Below, one piece after another: positions 47,765 through 56,516 of a stretch of 64,000 nucleotides of DNA; the first letter of the stretch is position 1; every line of letters begins with the position of its first letter. Source of the DNA: Paraburkholderia ginsengisoli NBRC 100965 (lineage in GTDB: Bacteria > Pseudomonadota > Gammaproteobacteria > Burkholderiales > Burkholderiaceae); the NCBI RefSeq assembly GCF_000739735.1, contig NZ_BBJF01000004.1, positions 806,001-870,000 of the forward strand, in the 5' to 3' direction. The notes beneath the pieces were generated by a model. That model searched no databases. It was not told the DNA's origin and saw nothing but the letters and a program-made list of their open reading frames with translations. The position numbers were made by a program, and so were the translations under genes.

Positions 47765-48817
47765 TCAAGGCGCCGGATTCGGCTGCAACTCGTGCAGCGC
47801 ATCGACCTCGGCCAGCACTTCCGGCGACAGCTTCACCTCGGCGCTCGCGATGTTCTCCTTCAACTGCTCGAGTGACGTCGCGCCGATCAGATTGCTGGTC
47901 ACGAACGGCCGGCTATTGACGAACGCCAGCGCGAACTGTGCGGGCGACAGGCCATGACGCTTCGCCAGTTCCACATAACGCGTGGTGGCCTGAACCGCTT
48001 GCGGCTTGCTATAGCGCGCGAAGCGTTCGAACAGCGAGATACGCGCGCCGGCCGGACGCGCGCCGCCTTCGTACTTGCCCGACAGCCAGCCGAACGCGAG
48101 CGGCGAATACGCGAGCAAGCCGATGTTGTCGCGATGCGCGTATTCGGACAGACCCACTTCATACGTGCGGTTCAGCAGGCTATACGGATTCTGGATGCTG
48201 ACGATGCGCGGCAAGCCGAGCTTCTCGGCCGCGCGCACGAACTGCGCGACACCCCACGGCGTTTCATTCGACACGCCGATGTGGCGCACCTTGCCTGCCT
48301 TGACGAACTCGGCGAGCACCGACAGCGTCTCTTCGATCGGCACCGTGTACGCGTCGTCAACCCACGGATACGCGGGACGGCCAAACGTCATCGTGCTGCG
48401 ATCCGGCCAGTGCAGTTGATACAGATCGACGTAGTCCGTTTGCAGACGCTTGAGGCTGTCGTTGAGTGCTTCGGTCAGATTCTTGCGGTCGAACTGGTTG
48501 CCTTCGCCGCGAATGTGACGCGGATTGTGCGGCTGACGAGCGGGTCCGGCGATCTTGGTGGCGAGCACGATTTTCTCGCGGGCGCTGCGATGCTGAGCGA
48601 GCCACGTGCCGATGTAGCGTTCCGTCGAACCTTGCGTTTCGGCGCGCGGCGGCACCGGGTACATTTCGGCGGTATCGATCAGGTTCACGCCGTGGTCGAG
48701 CGCGTAGTCGATCTGCGCGTGCGCTTCCTGCTCGGTGTTCTGCTCGCCCCACGTCATGGTGCCGAGACCGATCAGGCTAACCTGCACGTCGGAGTCGCCG
48801 AGTCTGCGGTATTCCAT
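47765..48817 (-). CDS. NADP-dependent aldo-keto reductase, Tas type
   Basis: 350 residues, a TIM-barrel oxidoreductase. The catalytic tetrad can be placed: Asp in NLIDTAEMYPVPP, Tyr in AEMYP, Lys in VLATKIAGP, His in LYQLHWPD. The length and the insertion after LHWPDR (TMTFGRPAYPW) fit the Tas/YghZ subgroup. The physiological substrate is not known. It diverges from the DUF3820 gene. Confidence 0.92.
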   Translation of the reverse strand: MEYRRLGDSDVQVSLIGLGTMTWGEQNTEQEAHAQIDYALDHGVNLIDTAEMYPVPPRAETQGSTERYIGTWLAQHRSAREKIVLATKIAGPARQPHNPRHIRGEGNQFDRKNLTEALNDSLKRLQTDYVDLYQLHWPDRSTMTFGRPAYPWVDDAYTVPIEETLSVLAEFVKAGKVRHIGVSNETPWGVAQFVRAAEKLGLPRIVSIQNPYSLLNRTYEVGLSEYAHRDNIGLLAYSPLAFGWLSGKYEGGARPAGARISLFERFARYSKPQAVQATTRYVELAKRHGLSPAQFALAFVNSRPFVTSNLIGATSLEQLKENIASAEVKLSPEVLAEVDALHELQPNPAP

Positions 48818-48889
48818 CTATCTTGTCCTGTTGAATAGGTGAACGAAAGCGCTGACGTTACCACGCCGGCGCGATGCCTGCAGCAAGGC

Positions 48890-48895
48890 TAGAAT
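48890..48895 (+). promoter_or_regulatory. -10 element of the DUF3820 gene
   Basis: TAGAAT about 65 nt upstream of the start codon. The -35 is unclear. Confidence 0.35.
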
Positions 48896-48959
48896 GTCAA
48901 CGCGGCGGGCGTCGCCCGCTATTCCGCACTCCACGAGCCTGGGCGCTACCCCTTCCGTG

Positions 48960-49172
48960 ATGAATCCCGAACACCTCGAACTGCTGGTCACCCGCGTGAT
49001 GCCCTACGGGAAATATAAAGGCCGCGTGATTGCGGACCTGCCGGGTCACTATCTAAACTGGTTCGCTAGCCAGGGCTTTCCGCCGGGCGAAATCGGCCGG
49101 CTGCTCGCGTTGATGCAGGAGATCGATCACAACGGTTTGAAGCCGCTGCTCGAGCCGTTGCGCAAGCGTTAG
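48960..49172 (+). CDS. DUF3820 family protein
   Basis: 70 residues. VMPYGKYKGRVIADLPGHYLNWFASQGFPPGEIGRLLALM is the single-domain DUF3820 core, with its P-[FY]-G-K-x-K-G signature. Function is unknown; in other proteins this motif appears next to nuclease domains and may bind nucleic acid. The frame is open upstream, but the ATG at 48960 fits the domain. Confidence 0.85.
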   Translation: MNPEHLELLVTRVMPYGKYKGRVIADLPGHYLNWFASQGFPPGEIGRLLALMQEIDHNGLKPLLEPLRKR

Positions 49173-49262
49173 TGCTCCTCATGTCCTCGCGATGAAAGCC
49201 TCGTTAAGTGCCGCGAAGCCGGATGAAAGTCATTGCGCAGGCAATGTGCAAGCAATGTAGGC

Positions 49263-49280
49263 CTGTACAAATTTATACAG
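49263..49280. promoter_or_regulatory. 18-bp palindrome, SOS-like but wrongly spaced
   Basis: CTGTACAAATTTATACAG is an inverted repeat with one mismatched pair. Its arms CTGT/ACAG are 10 bp apart, not the 8 of a LexA box. It lies about 120 bp before a small membrane protein gene. Confidence 0.4.
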
Positions 49281-49398
49281 TCTTTTTCTTGCACGTTGCA
49301 CTCGCGTGGATTTTAATCGGCATAGGTCGGGGCATGATCGGGAATGATCCGATCGCCCGCGCGAATCTCCGCACGTCATCCTGTTTATCCGCCTGTCC

Positions 49399-49644
49399 AT
49401 GCCCGAGTTCAGTCTGTCCGCCCTGCTTGAGTTTATCGGTCACGACCTTTCGCCCATGCGCGCGGTCATCGGCTTTTTTCTGATCGGCTACCTGGTCGTC
49501 GGACTGCCTATGCACTTTCGCCAGGGCGCCGCGTCGCGCGACGTCTGGGGCACGGCCGCCGGTGTAACGATGGCCGCGATCTACGCGGCGTTCATCATCG
49601 GCGTGTACCCCGCGTTGCATCATTCGACGGTCGCGCTGCATTAG
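49399..49644 (+). CDS. Small membrane protein, hypothetical
   Basis: 81 residues with two predicted membrane helices (about 20-40, AVIGFFLIGYLVVGLPM; and about 52-72, GTAAGVTMAAIYAAFIIGVYP). No family is recognised and no good ribosome site precedes the ATG. Possible operator upstream at 49263. The coding call rests on hydrophobic pattern. Confidence 0.6.
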   Translation: MPEFSLSALLEFIGHDLSPMRAVIGFFLIGYLVVGLPMHFRQGAASRDVWGTAAGVTMAAIYAAFIIGVYPALHHSTVALH

Positions 49645-49698
49645 CACGCAGCGCTTCAATGAAATGGGGCGCCGCTTCGTGGTCGATAAGACGCAGCG

Positions 49699-50410
49699 TC
49701 ACGAGCCGGCATCGGCCGCGCTCAACGCCGGACCGAGACCGTCGGACAGCGGTTTGAGCAACGCCCTGCGCGGCTGCCGGCGACGCACCGAGATCCGGTA
49801 AAGCGGCCGCCGCACTTGCCGTGCTTAGCTGACGCGTCGTCTGGTGAAACGCGAGACAGCGTTCGTCCCAGTCGAGCTCGCAATGCGCAAGCATGCGTCG
49901 CACGTTGCCCTCGAAATCGTCGAGTAGTTCCTCGTCGCCGACCTTCAGCATCACCCTTGCACGCGGCGCGCTTCGCCAGTGCGCCATCAACGCATCGTAC
50001 GCACGATAGTAGCGGCCGAGTTCGCCGAGATCGTAGCCGGACGGCACGTCGGCGGGCAGTGCGCCGTCGATCGCGCGGCGATACGCGTCATGCGCTTCGT
50101 CGAAGCGGCCGAACGCCTGCAGGCGGTTGCCCATGTCGTTATTCGAGCGACCAGCCGAGCCCGTGATGGGAACCCGCGTTCGACGGCTTCGGGAAAGCGC
50201 TGCAACGCGGCAAGCGTGCGGCGAGGCGTTCGTAGTTGACGGCATCGGACGGATCGAGCCGCACGCGGCTTCGAAACATCGCAGCGCGGCCTCGAGTTCG
50301 CCGCGCGCGATCGACGCGTCGCCTGGGCGCGCCGTGCCGAAGCAGTGGTCGGCGTCGTAGCGCGCTTCATCGACGACGGAACGTGCACGGACGTCGCTGC
50401 GAGAAATTCC
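49699..50410 (-). pseudogene. Decayed TPR-sulfotransferase gene
   Basis: Fragments in different minus-strand frames spell one family. A TPR unit reads NRLQAFGRFDEAHDAYRRAI; another, LAALQRFPEAVE, lies in a shifted frame. The sulfotransferase part reads YDLGELGRYYRAYDALMAHW and DDFEGNVRRMLAHCELDWDERCLAFHQT. The expected C-terminus PLYRISVRRRQ...LKPLSDGL continues in a different frame near 49800 and ends at a TGA at 49699-49701. The N-terminal TPRs run directly into the C-terminal half of the sulfotransferase, so a large internal deletion plus several frameshifts have destroyed it. Confidence 0.75.
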
Positions 50411-50719
50411 TCGGATGGGCGGGTCGTTCTTCTTCGTCCAGCTTTGGCGCGGACAGGGGCGCGGAACCAAAGGCAATTGTCTGAGCGGAAAATAGCAGGC
50501 GCCCCTACAGTTCCTTTGCGAATAATTAACCAACTGTTACCGCACGGCAGATCGGTAAGGCGCAGGAAAATTATCCCTATGCCGGACCGTCATGGGATTC
50601 GATCGCGATGCGTGCACTGGAACCTGCGCTCGCGCGCGACGCGTCGTAATGCGCGGACACAAATACCGCTGAACTCCATCGCGTGCGATTTTTCTCATGC
50701 TTGTACGAAGGAGAAAATC

Positions 50720-51043
50720 GTGAGCAGGCTCGTTGCATCGATAGCGCTGTTGGCACTGGCGGCAGGTCTCGCCGGATGCGTGGTTGCGCCGGGATACGAC
50801 TATGCGTACGCGCAGCCCTACTACCCCGGTTATGGATACGCGTATGGACCGCCGTATGTGCCGGCTTACGGCACGGTGGGGATTTGGGGCGGCTGGGGCG
50901 GCGGCTCGTGCTGCTATCACGGCGACGGCCACTGGCATGGGCACGGCGGAGGCTGGCACGGCGGGGGAAATGGATCGCACGGCGGCGGTACGTGGAGTCG
51001 CGGCGGCGGTGGTGGTGGTGGGCATGGAGGCCATGGCCATTGA
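50720..51043 (+). CDS. Gly/His/Tyr-rich lipoprotein
   Basis: 107 residues from a GTG with AAGGAG seven bases upstream. A lipoprotein signal (SRLVASIALLALAAGLAGC, lipobox LAGC) leads to a Tyr/Pro-rich stretch (PYYPGYGYAYGPPY), then a C-terminal half made almost only of Gly, His, Trp and Ser (CCYHGDGHWHGHGGG). Such His/Cys clusters suggest metal binding in the periplasm, but no function is established. Confidence 0.75.
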   Translation: MSRLVASIALLALAAGLAGCVVAPGYDYAYAQPYYPGYGYAYGPPYVPAYGTVGIWGGWGGGSCCYHGDGHWHGHGGGWHGGGNGSHGGGTWSRGGGGGGGHGGHGH

Positions 51044-51113
51044 AGCTGGGCTGTGGCCGATCGGATTTCCTGCGATTAAAACCGTTAACCCCGAACGCCA
51101 CATTCCGAACGCC

Positions 51114-51152
51114 AAAACAAAAACGGCGTTGTGATTTCTCACAACGCCGTTT
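51114..51152 (-). terminator. Terminator of tRNA-His (bidirectional)
   Basis: AACGGCGTTGTGA-gaaa-TCACAACGCCGTT on the minus strand is followed by TTTTGTTTTGG. It lies 28 nt after the tRNA 3' end, and could also end the plus-strand lipoprotein transcript. Confidence 0.75.
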
Positions 51153-51179
51153 GCAAAACTATTTACTGCCTGAATTCTT

Positions 51180-51256
51180 TGGGGTGGCTGATGGGGCTCG
51201 AACCCACGACAACAGGAATCACAATCCTGGACTCTACCAACTGAGCTACAGCCACC
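51180..51256 (-). tRNA. tRNA-His (anticodon GTG)
   Basis: A 77-nt cloverleaf on the minus strand, starting GGTGGCTGTAGCTCAG, with anticodon loop TTGTGAT, T-arm GGTTCGAGCC, and 3' CCA encoded. The extra G at the 5' end (G-1) is the tRNA-His identity element. It is very similar to the E. coli tRNA-His sequence and lies just downstream of dusA on the same strand. Confidence 0.97.
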
Positions 51257-51310
51257 ACTGACATCTGCTTGACTTGCCTAAAAAATCTGGCTCGTCGATG
51301 AAGAAACGAG

Positions 51311-51339
51311 ATTATACGAACAAGAATCCCGTTTGCCTA
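51311..51339 (-). promoter_or_regulatory. Promoter of tRNA-His
   Basis: TAGGCA-N17-TATAAT on the minus strand, with a perfect -10. Its -35 almost touches the dusA stop codon. The predicted start gives a 5' leader of about 50 nt for RNase P. Confidence 0.6.
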
Positions 51340-51344
51340 GCCCT

Positions 51345-52346
51345 TTATTCAAAAATTTCGTTCGGCTCGCGCAGATGCTGCCTGGCCTCGTCGAAGATGC
51401 CCAGATCGCGCGCCGCGAGGCGCTTGCTATCGGACAGAACGCGACGCCATCCACGCGCGCCGGCCTCGCCGCGATAAAGGCCAAGCGCATGGCGCGTGAT
51501 CGCACCGAGATAGGTACCGCGCGCCATCTCGGCCGCGCAATATTCGATCAGCTTTGCTTCGACCTGCTCGCGCGTCAGCGGCGCTTGCGACGAGCCATAG
51601 AAGCGTGCGTCGACATCGGCGAGCACATAGGGGTTGTGATAAGCCTCGCGCCCGAGCATCACACCATCGACGTGCTGAAGATGCGCGTCGACTTCATCAA
51701 GCGTCTTGATGCCGCCGTTGATGATGATCTCCAGATCCGGGAAGTCCCGCTTCAACTGGTACGCGTACTCGTACTTGAGCGGTGGAATCTCACGATTCTC
51801 TTTCGGGCTTAAACCTTTGAGGATCGCGTTGCGCGCATGCACGATGAACACGTTGCAGCCGGCGTCCGCAATCGTCCCGACGAAATCGCGCACGAAGCCG
51901 TATTCCTCGACCGCATCGACGCCAATGCGGTGCTTGACCGTCACCGGCACTGAGACGACATCACGCATCGCTTTCACGCAGTCGGCGACCAGTTGCGGCT
52001 CGTTCATCAGGCACGCGCCGAACGCACCGCGCTGCACGCGCTCCGACGGACAACCGCAGTTCAGATTGATTTCGTCGTAGCCCCATTGCTCGCCGAGTTT
52101 CGCCGAACGGGCGAGGTCGTCGGGTTCGCTGCCGCCGAGTTGCAACGCGACCGGCGCCTCGTGCGGGGTGAAGGCGAGATGGCGCGGCACATCGCCGTGC
52201 AGCAGCGCGCCGGTCGTCACCATTTCCGTGTAAAGCCACGTATGGCGCGAGATCACGCGATGCAGCGAGCGACAGTGGCGATCGGTCCAGTCCATCATCG
52301 GCGCGACGGAAACGCGGCGCGGGCTGGGAGTTTGAGGTGCAGACAT
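51345..52346 (-). CDS. dusA: tRNA-dihydrouridine synthase A
   Basis: 333 residues. FMN-dependent enzyme that reduces U20/U20a in the tRNA D-loop. RRVSVAPMMDWTDRHCR at 10-26, YTEMVTTGALLHGD, and the catalytic Cys99 in NLNCGCPSERVQ with KHRIGVD follow DusA. The ATG at 52346 begins the conserved part; the frame is open for 38 codons upstream. It is next to a tRNA gene. Confidence 0.96.
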   Translation of the reverse strand: MSAPQTPSPRRVSVAPMMDWTDRHCRSLHRVISRHTWLYTEMVTTGALLHGDVPRHLAFTPHEAPVALQLGGSEPDDLARSAKLGEQWGYDEINLNCGCPSERVQRGAFGACLMNEPQLVADCVKAMRDVVSVPVTVKHRIGVDAVEEYGFVRDFVGTIADAGCNVFIVHARNAILKGLSPKENREIPPLKYEYAYQLKRDFPDLEIIINGGIKTLDEVDAHLQHVDGVMLGREAYHNPYVLADVDARFYGSSQAPLTREQVEAKLIEYCAAEMARGTYLGAITRHALGLYRGEAGARGWRRVLSDSKRLAARDLGIFDEARQHLREPNEIFE

Positions 52347-52591
52347 GGGGCGGCCAAACGGCGTGAATCGAAACGTGGATTTTACCGCAAGGTGGGAAAG
52401 CGCCCGCTTGAGCCTGATTGCGCTTGATATCGGAGCCAATGCAGGTGCCGTCGCAGACAAGCCATGCGCCGACTCCGCATACCCTCGCCCACCTGGATAA
52501 CTCGGTTCCCAGCAGGCCCTTTACCTACAAAAACGCTTTGCCATTGGGGACGGACCGTCGCTATCGCTTGTGCCGCTTACCTCTGCGGAAT

Positions 52592-52610
52592 TATTCCGAA
52601 ATCAGGAATA
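52592..52610. promoter_or_regulatory. Inverted repeat upstream of the small exported protein gene
   Basis: TATTCC-gaaatca-GGAATA, a perfect 6-bp repeat with a 7-bp spacer, about 135 bp before the start codon in an AT-rich block. Looks like an activator or repressor site of unknown specificity. Confidence 0.4.
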
Positions 52611-52743
52611 GTAATTTCAGATTATCGGCACAAATTTTCGATAGTAGGGGTATACACTGCCTTCCATCGACGTTGCAGCCACACCCTCACCGGCCCCTGC
52701 GACGCCTTCCTGAAACGAAGTCGAAAGTTACCGGAGTCACACC

Positions 52744-53010
52744 ATGAAGACCAAACTCATCGCCGCCCTGCTGGTTGCCGCTTCTGCCTCGCTCGCCGCC
52801 CCCGCGTTTGCTAGCGGCTACGGCCCGGCACCGTCGTATCGTCCGTCGGTCGGCGCACCGGCATCGCAACAAGGCCAGAACGCGCAAACCGTCGCTGCTG
52901 AACGCGCGAACGCTGAATCGAATGCGTACGGCGGCGTGAAGAACGTGTCGTCGCAATCGGGTACGCGTGAGCCGGTTTCGGGCCCGCAATCGGTTTTCTT
53001 CGGCCACTAA
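52744..53010 (+). CDS. Small exported protein, hypothetical
   Basis: 88 residues. Sec signal peptide MKTKLIAALLVAASASLAAPAFA with cleavage after AFA, then a mature part rich in Gly, Ser, Gln and Ala (GAPASQQGQNAQTVAAERANAES). No domain is recognised; related short exported proteins are common in the Burkholderia group. The upstream region carries an inverted repeat, which suggests regulated expression. Confidence 0.75.
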   Translation: MKTKLIAALLVAASASLAAPAFASGYGPAPSYRPSVGAPASQQGQNAQTVAAERANAESNAYGGVKNVSSQSGTREPVSGPQSVFFGH

Positions 53011-53136
53011 GCAGTCGAAGCCGCGGCCCGCAACGGTCGCGGAATAATCAGGCGCCGCGCATGTAGTGTTAATGCCGGCGCCTGATTGCGTTTACCGGCG
53101 CGACGCGCAAAGCGCGTGCTTTCGCCCTCCTCACAT

Positions 53137-53379
53137 CTAGCCCTCCAACCCCGCATCGATCAGCGCGCGCGCCGCGCGAAAGGCGGCCTCTGCCGCCGCA
53201 TGTTCGGTCGACCACAGCGTGTCGATACGCACCAGCCGCCAATCGACCACCACGGCCCCGTCGCGCAGCACCCGAAAATGCGCCTTGACGCCCGTCAGCA
53301 CCTGCTCGACGGCGACCTCGATGTCGTAGTCCTGATAACGCTCCTCGTAGTCCCCCATGTCGACGCCCTTCGGCTCCAT
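53137..53379 (-). CDS. Hypothetical protein (small, Burkholderia-type)
   Basis: 80 residues from the ATG at 53379. MGDYEERYQDYDIEVAVEQV and FRVLRDGAVVVDWRLVRIDTLWSTEHAA form an alpha/beta module without signal or membrane segment. No named family is recognised. The frame is open upstream, but the ATG is preceded by GGAGGC (TCACGGAGGCGAAC), which supports the start. Confidence 0.7.
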   Translation of the reverse strand: MEPKGVDMGDYEERYQDYDIEVAVEQVLTGVKAHFRVLRDGAVVVDWRLVRIDTLWSTEHAAAEAAFRAARALIDAGLEG

Positions 53380-53510
53380 GTTCGCCTCCGTGAGTGATAT
53401 CGCGGGTGAAAAGACGGCCAGACTGGTCCAGCGAGCGCAGCGAGTGGCTCGGTTCGACTCGGGGCACGCAACGGCACGGCACCTTCCAGACCAGCCTAAT
53501 CCAACGTCGC

Positions 53511-53708
53511 TCAGTCGCAATCGCCGGAAAGATACTGTCGGCCGCTACAGGTAATCTGGATCTCGCCGCGACCGGCGTCGGCGGCCAGCCCGCTCGCCAG
53601 CAATTCCGCCGTCACGGACTGCGCCAGTGGCGGCGCCGGTTGATCGACGCCGACGTCGTTCAGACGCCGTAACGCTTCGATCGCTTCGGGACTCAATGAC
53701 TTCGACAT
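53511..53708 (-). CDS. Hypothetical protein, 65 aa
   Basis: 65 residues: MSKSLSPEAIEALRRLNDVGVDQ then LAQSVTAELLASGLAADAG. The pattern resembles a small winged-helix fragment (a helix pair followed by a beta turn), but no family can be named. GGAGACGG upstream of the ATG supports translation. Confidence 0.55.
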   Translation of the reverse strand: MSKSLSPEAIEALRRLNDVGVDQPAPPLAQSVTAELLASGLAADAGRGEIQITCSGRQYLSGDCD

Positions 53709-54057
53709 GGCCGTCTCCGTCGGGATGTTCAATTCATCGTAGCAAGTTTCGGGGACGTATGCAGGTAAGCATCGACGGCTGCGCATCAAGTGGCGGCCGT
53801 TGACCAGAGGGTATAGGGCTTGCTGCGTTGAGGTTTGTCACGAAGCACGGCGCGCGCGTCGCGGTAATCGAAGCGGCCCGGTTCCTTGACGCCCGACCGG
53901 CATTGCGACGCGGGCGTTTCACAGCTGTGGCGTCTGCCCGCCAAAGAAAGGGGGCTTCCCCCAGCGCATGACCTATTTCATTCGCCCGTGGTCCCACCAC
54001 CCGAACCGCACCAGCGACAAACCCAGCAGCCAGCCCACATCGCAAAAGGAGGACGAC
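53709..54057. other. Non-coding stretch between divergent small genes
   Basis: About 350 nt. It should contain promoters for both neighbours, but no clear -35/-10 pair or palindrome was found. Confidence 0.4.
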
Positions 54058-54315
54058 ATGAAGCGAAGCAGATGGACAACGCTGACGACAGTCATCGCGT
54101 TCACCGCGGCCGCGACGACCGCCACCGTGGCGCTCGCGCAAACCCCAAAACCCGCGTCACCGGATAACAACGCGCCAATGATAAAACCGCCGGAAGCCGC
54201 TTCCGGCTCCGGCGGTGCGAGCAATCCGGACAACATGCCGATCAAGCGTCCGCGCCAACCGACCAACGACCGGATGACGCACGAGCCGCCCGCGAGCGGC
54301 GCGAACGCGAAATAG
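54058..54315 (+). CDS. Small exported protein, hypothetical
   Basis: 85 residues. AGGAGG lies 6-7 nt before the ATG. The signal peptide (TTLTTVIAFTAAATTATVALAQ) is followed by a Pro/Asn/Ser/Gly-rich mature part (PPEAASGSGGASNPDN). No domain is recognised. Part of the reading frame overlaps a strong minus-strand terminator hairpin. Confidence 0.7.
   Translation: MKRSRWTTLTTVIAFTAAATTATVALAQTPKPASPDNNAPMIKPPEAASGSGGASNPDNMPIKRPRQPTNDRMTHEPPASGANAK
54183..54215 (-). terminator. Minus-strand terminator of the ssu-mop operon, inside an opposing gene
   Basis: On the minus strand CCGCCGGA/TCCGGCGG arms, extended by GCCG/CGGC around a 4-nt loop, are followed by TTTTATC. It lies 120 nt after the molbindin stop codon, within the coding region of the convergent exported-protein gene. 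Confidence 0.5.
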
Positions 54316-54335
54316 CGCGGCTTGATAACGCGGCT

Positions 54336-54551
54336 TTACAGGCGCGCGATCGACACCTCCGTCGACTTCACCAGCGCGACCACTTCCGAACCGACCTTCA
54401 GTTCGAGTTCGTCGACCGAGCGCGTGGTGATCACCGACGTGACGATACCGAACGGCGTCTCCACGTCGACCTCGGATACCACCGAGCCGCGGATGATTTC
54501 CTTGACCTTGCCTTTGAACTGATTGCGTACGTTGATTGCGGAAATGCTCAT
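54336..54551 (-). CDS. Molbindin (Mop) / TOBE-domain protein
   Basis: 71 residues, a single TOBE/Mop domain: SISAINVRNQFKGKVKEI and VTSVITTRSVDELELKVGSEVVALVKSTEV. Molbindins form hexamers that store or buffer molybdate and related oxyanions in the cytoplasm. The ATG at 54551 is the family start. It is the last gene after ssuB, 50 nt away. Its role beside alkanesulfonate genes is not obvious. Confidence 0.9.
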   Translation of the reverse strand: MSISAINVRNQFKGKVKEIIRGSVVSEVDVETPFGIVTSVITTRSVDELELKVGSEVVALVKSTEVSIARL

Positions 54552-54601
54552 ATCGAGTGACTCCAAAGATGCGGTTAATGACAACAGTCAGTCAAGGAAA
54601 C

Positions 54602-55600
54602 TCAGACCGCCCAGCGGACTTCTGTCGGCCGCCTGAGACGGTTTGCGTCATGCTCGTCGTACGGACGATCGGACAACGCGTCGTCGTTCGGCGCGTTCTT
54701 CAGCACGCGTTGCAACACGTGTTCTTCGAGCGCGGCGAATCCCGCCGACGCCCGCGCGCGTGGCCGCTCCAGCGCGACCGGCTGATCGAGCGCAATGCGC
54801 CCTTCTTCGATCAGCAGAATCCGGTCGCCGAGCGCCACGGCTTCATGCACGTCGTGCGTGACGAGCAGCGCGGTGAACTGGTGCTCGAGCCACAGTCGTT
54901 CGATCAACGCATGCATCTCGATGCGCGTCAGCGCGTCGAGCGCGCCGAGCGGCTCATCGAGCAGCAGCAATTGCGGACGATGCACGAGGGCCCGCGCCAA
55001 CGCCACCCGCTGACGCTGACCGCCGGAAAGCTGCGCCGGCCAGTCGTTGGCCCGTTCGAGCAGGCCCACTTCGGCGAGCACCGCGCGCGCATCGTCGCGC
55101 GCGCTGCGGCCCAAGCCGAGCATCACGTTCTGCAGCACGCTTTTCCACGGCAACAGTCGCGCGTCCTGAAACATGATGCGGGTGTCGAGCGGGCCGCCAT
55201 CCTCGGCGCGCTTGTCCAGCACGCCCGCACTGGTCTTCTCCAGCCCCGCGACGAGCCGCAGCAAGGTCGACTTACCGCAACCGCTACGACCGACGATCGC
55301 GACGAAACTGCCGCGCTCGATCGACAGATCGAATTCGGACAACACCTTGCGCTCGCCGTAGCGTTTGCCGACCCCGCGCAATTGCACCGAGTAGTCGGAC
55401 GATGAACGGGATGCAGCCGCCGCGCCATTTCGCGTGAGTGCGCCGGCCGGCGGTAGCGCGTCGCCGCGTGTGGGATCGGCCCGGTCGACGTCCGCGGCTT
55501 CATCCGCGTCATGACCGGCGATCCTCGGCTGCGCGAGTTCCGCTTCGAGATCGCTGCCCGCAATACCGCCGAACGACGCCGACAATGTCGTTGCGTTCAT
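54602..55600 (-). CDS. ssuB: Alkanesulfonate ABC transporter ATPase SsuB
   Basis: 332 residues, longer than E. coli SsuB (about 255) because of a poorly conserved N-terminal extension of about 75 residues. The core has Walker [37 protein letters not shown] and THDVHEA. Its ATG overlaps the ssuC stop (ATGA). It drives uptake with SsuC and a binding protein. Confidence 0.92.
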   Translation of the reverse strand: MNATTLSASFGGIAGSDLEAELAQPRIAGHDADEAADVDRADPTRGDALPPAGALTRNGAAAASRSSSDYSVQLRGVGKRYGERKVLSEFDLSIERGSFVAIVGRSGCGKSTLLRLVAGLEKTSAGVLDKRAEDGGPLDTRIMFQDARLLPWKSVLQNVMLGLGRSARDDARAVLAEVGLLERANDWPAQLSGGQRQRVALARALVHRPQLLLLDEPLGALDALTRIEMHALIERLWLEHQFTALLVTHDVHEAVALGDRILLIEEGRIALDQPVALERPRARASAGFAALEEHVLQRVLKNAPNDDALSDRPYDEHDANRLRRPTEVRWAV

Positions 55601-56454
55601 CCTTTCGCTCCTCGTTGATAGGCCGGATGCCAGCGCAGCGACACGCGCTCCAGGCTCTTCGCGAGCACGTCGGCGAGTTTGCCGAGCGCCGCGTACAGCA
55701 GAATGCCGACCACCACCACATCCGTTTGCAGGAATTCACGCGCGTTCATCGTCATGTAGCCGATGCCCGATTGCGCGGAAATGGTCTCGGCGACGATCAG
55801 CGTGACCCACATCAGCCCGAACGCGAAACGCACGCCGACGAGAATCGACGGCAACGCGCCCGGCAGAACCACATGGCGGTACAGCGCGAACCCCTTCACG
55901 CCATAACTGCGCGCCATTTCGATCAGGTTCGCGTCGACCGAACGGATGCCGTGAAACGTGTTCACGTAGATCGGGAAGAACACGCCGAGCGCGACCAGAA
56001 ACACCTTCGCCTGTTCCTCGATGCCGAACCACAGGATCACGAGCGGGATCATCGCCAGCGCCGGGATGTTGCGGATCATCTGCACCGTCGAATCGAGCGC
56101 GACTTCGGCGGGCTTGAACAGACCCGTCGCGAGTCCGAGCACGAGGCCGATGCCGCCGCCGATCGCGAATCCCGACACCGCGCGCCACGTGCTGACCTTC
56201 ACGTCCGCCCACATTTCGCCGGACTGGATCAGCGACCACGCCGCCTTAACGACCGCGAGCGGTTCGGGCAGCACGCGCGTCGACAGCACGCCGCTGCGCG
56301 CGGCGAATTCCCACGCCAGCAGGATCGCCAGCGGCGCGAGCCAGGGCGCCAGATGCGCGCCGATGCGGCGTAGTGCGCTTGAGGCCGCGTCGGCATTGGT
56401 GTCCGCGCCAGCGTTGGCGTTGCCGCGCTCCGCGCTCACGTTGGCTTGAGTCAT
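55597..56454 (-). CDS. ssuC: Alkanesulfonate ABC transporter permease SsuC
   Basis: 285 residues, six membrane helices after a hydrophilic N-terminus of about 35 residues. The EAA loop ([24 protein letters not shown]) and [12 protein letters not shown] are typical of SsuC/TauC. It is 62 nt after ssuD and overlaps ssuB. Confidence 0.93.
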   Translation of the reverse strand: MTQANVSAERGNANAGADTNADAASSALRRIGAHLAPWLAPLAILLAWEFAARSGVLSTRVLPEPLAVVKAAWSLIQSGEMWADVKVSTWRAVSGFAIGGGIGLVLGLATGLFKPAEVALDSTVQMIRNIPALAMIPLVILWFGIEEQAKVFLVALGVFFPIYVNTFHGIRSVDANLIEMARSYGVKGFALYRHVVLPGALPSILVGVRFAFGLMWVTLIVAETISAQSGIGYMTMNAREFLQTDVVVVGILLYAALGKLADVLAKSLERVSLRWHPAYQRGAKG

Positions 56455-56516
56455 GATGGTTTCCTCATTGCTAGTCGAAGGTCGTGCGTGCCGTGCGTAC
56501 CGCGCGCATCACGCGC

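Noticed and set aside
49263..49280. A third LexA box
   Set aside because: The arms match CTGT/ACAG but are separated by 10 instead of 8 bases; reported only as an unassigned palindrome.
50683..51261. 192-codon plus-strand frame overlapping the Gly-rich lipoprotein and tRNA-His
   Set aside because: It reads through a tRNA gene and a terminator; the lipoprotein in the other frame has a lipobox and ribosome site.
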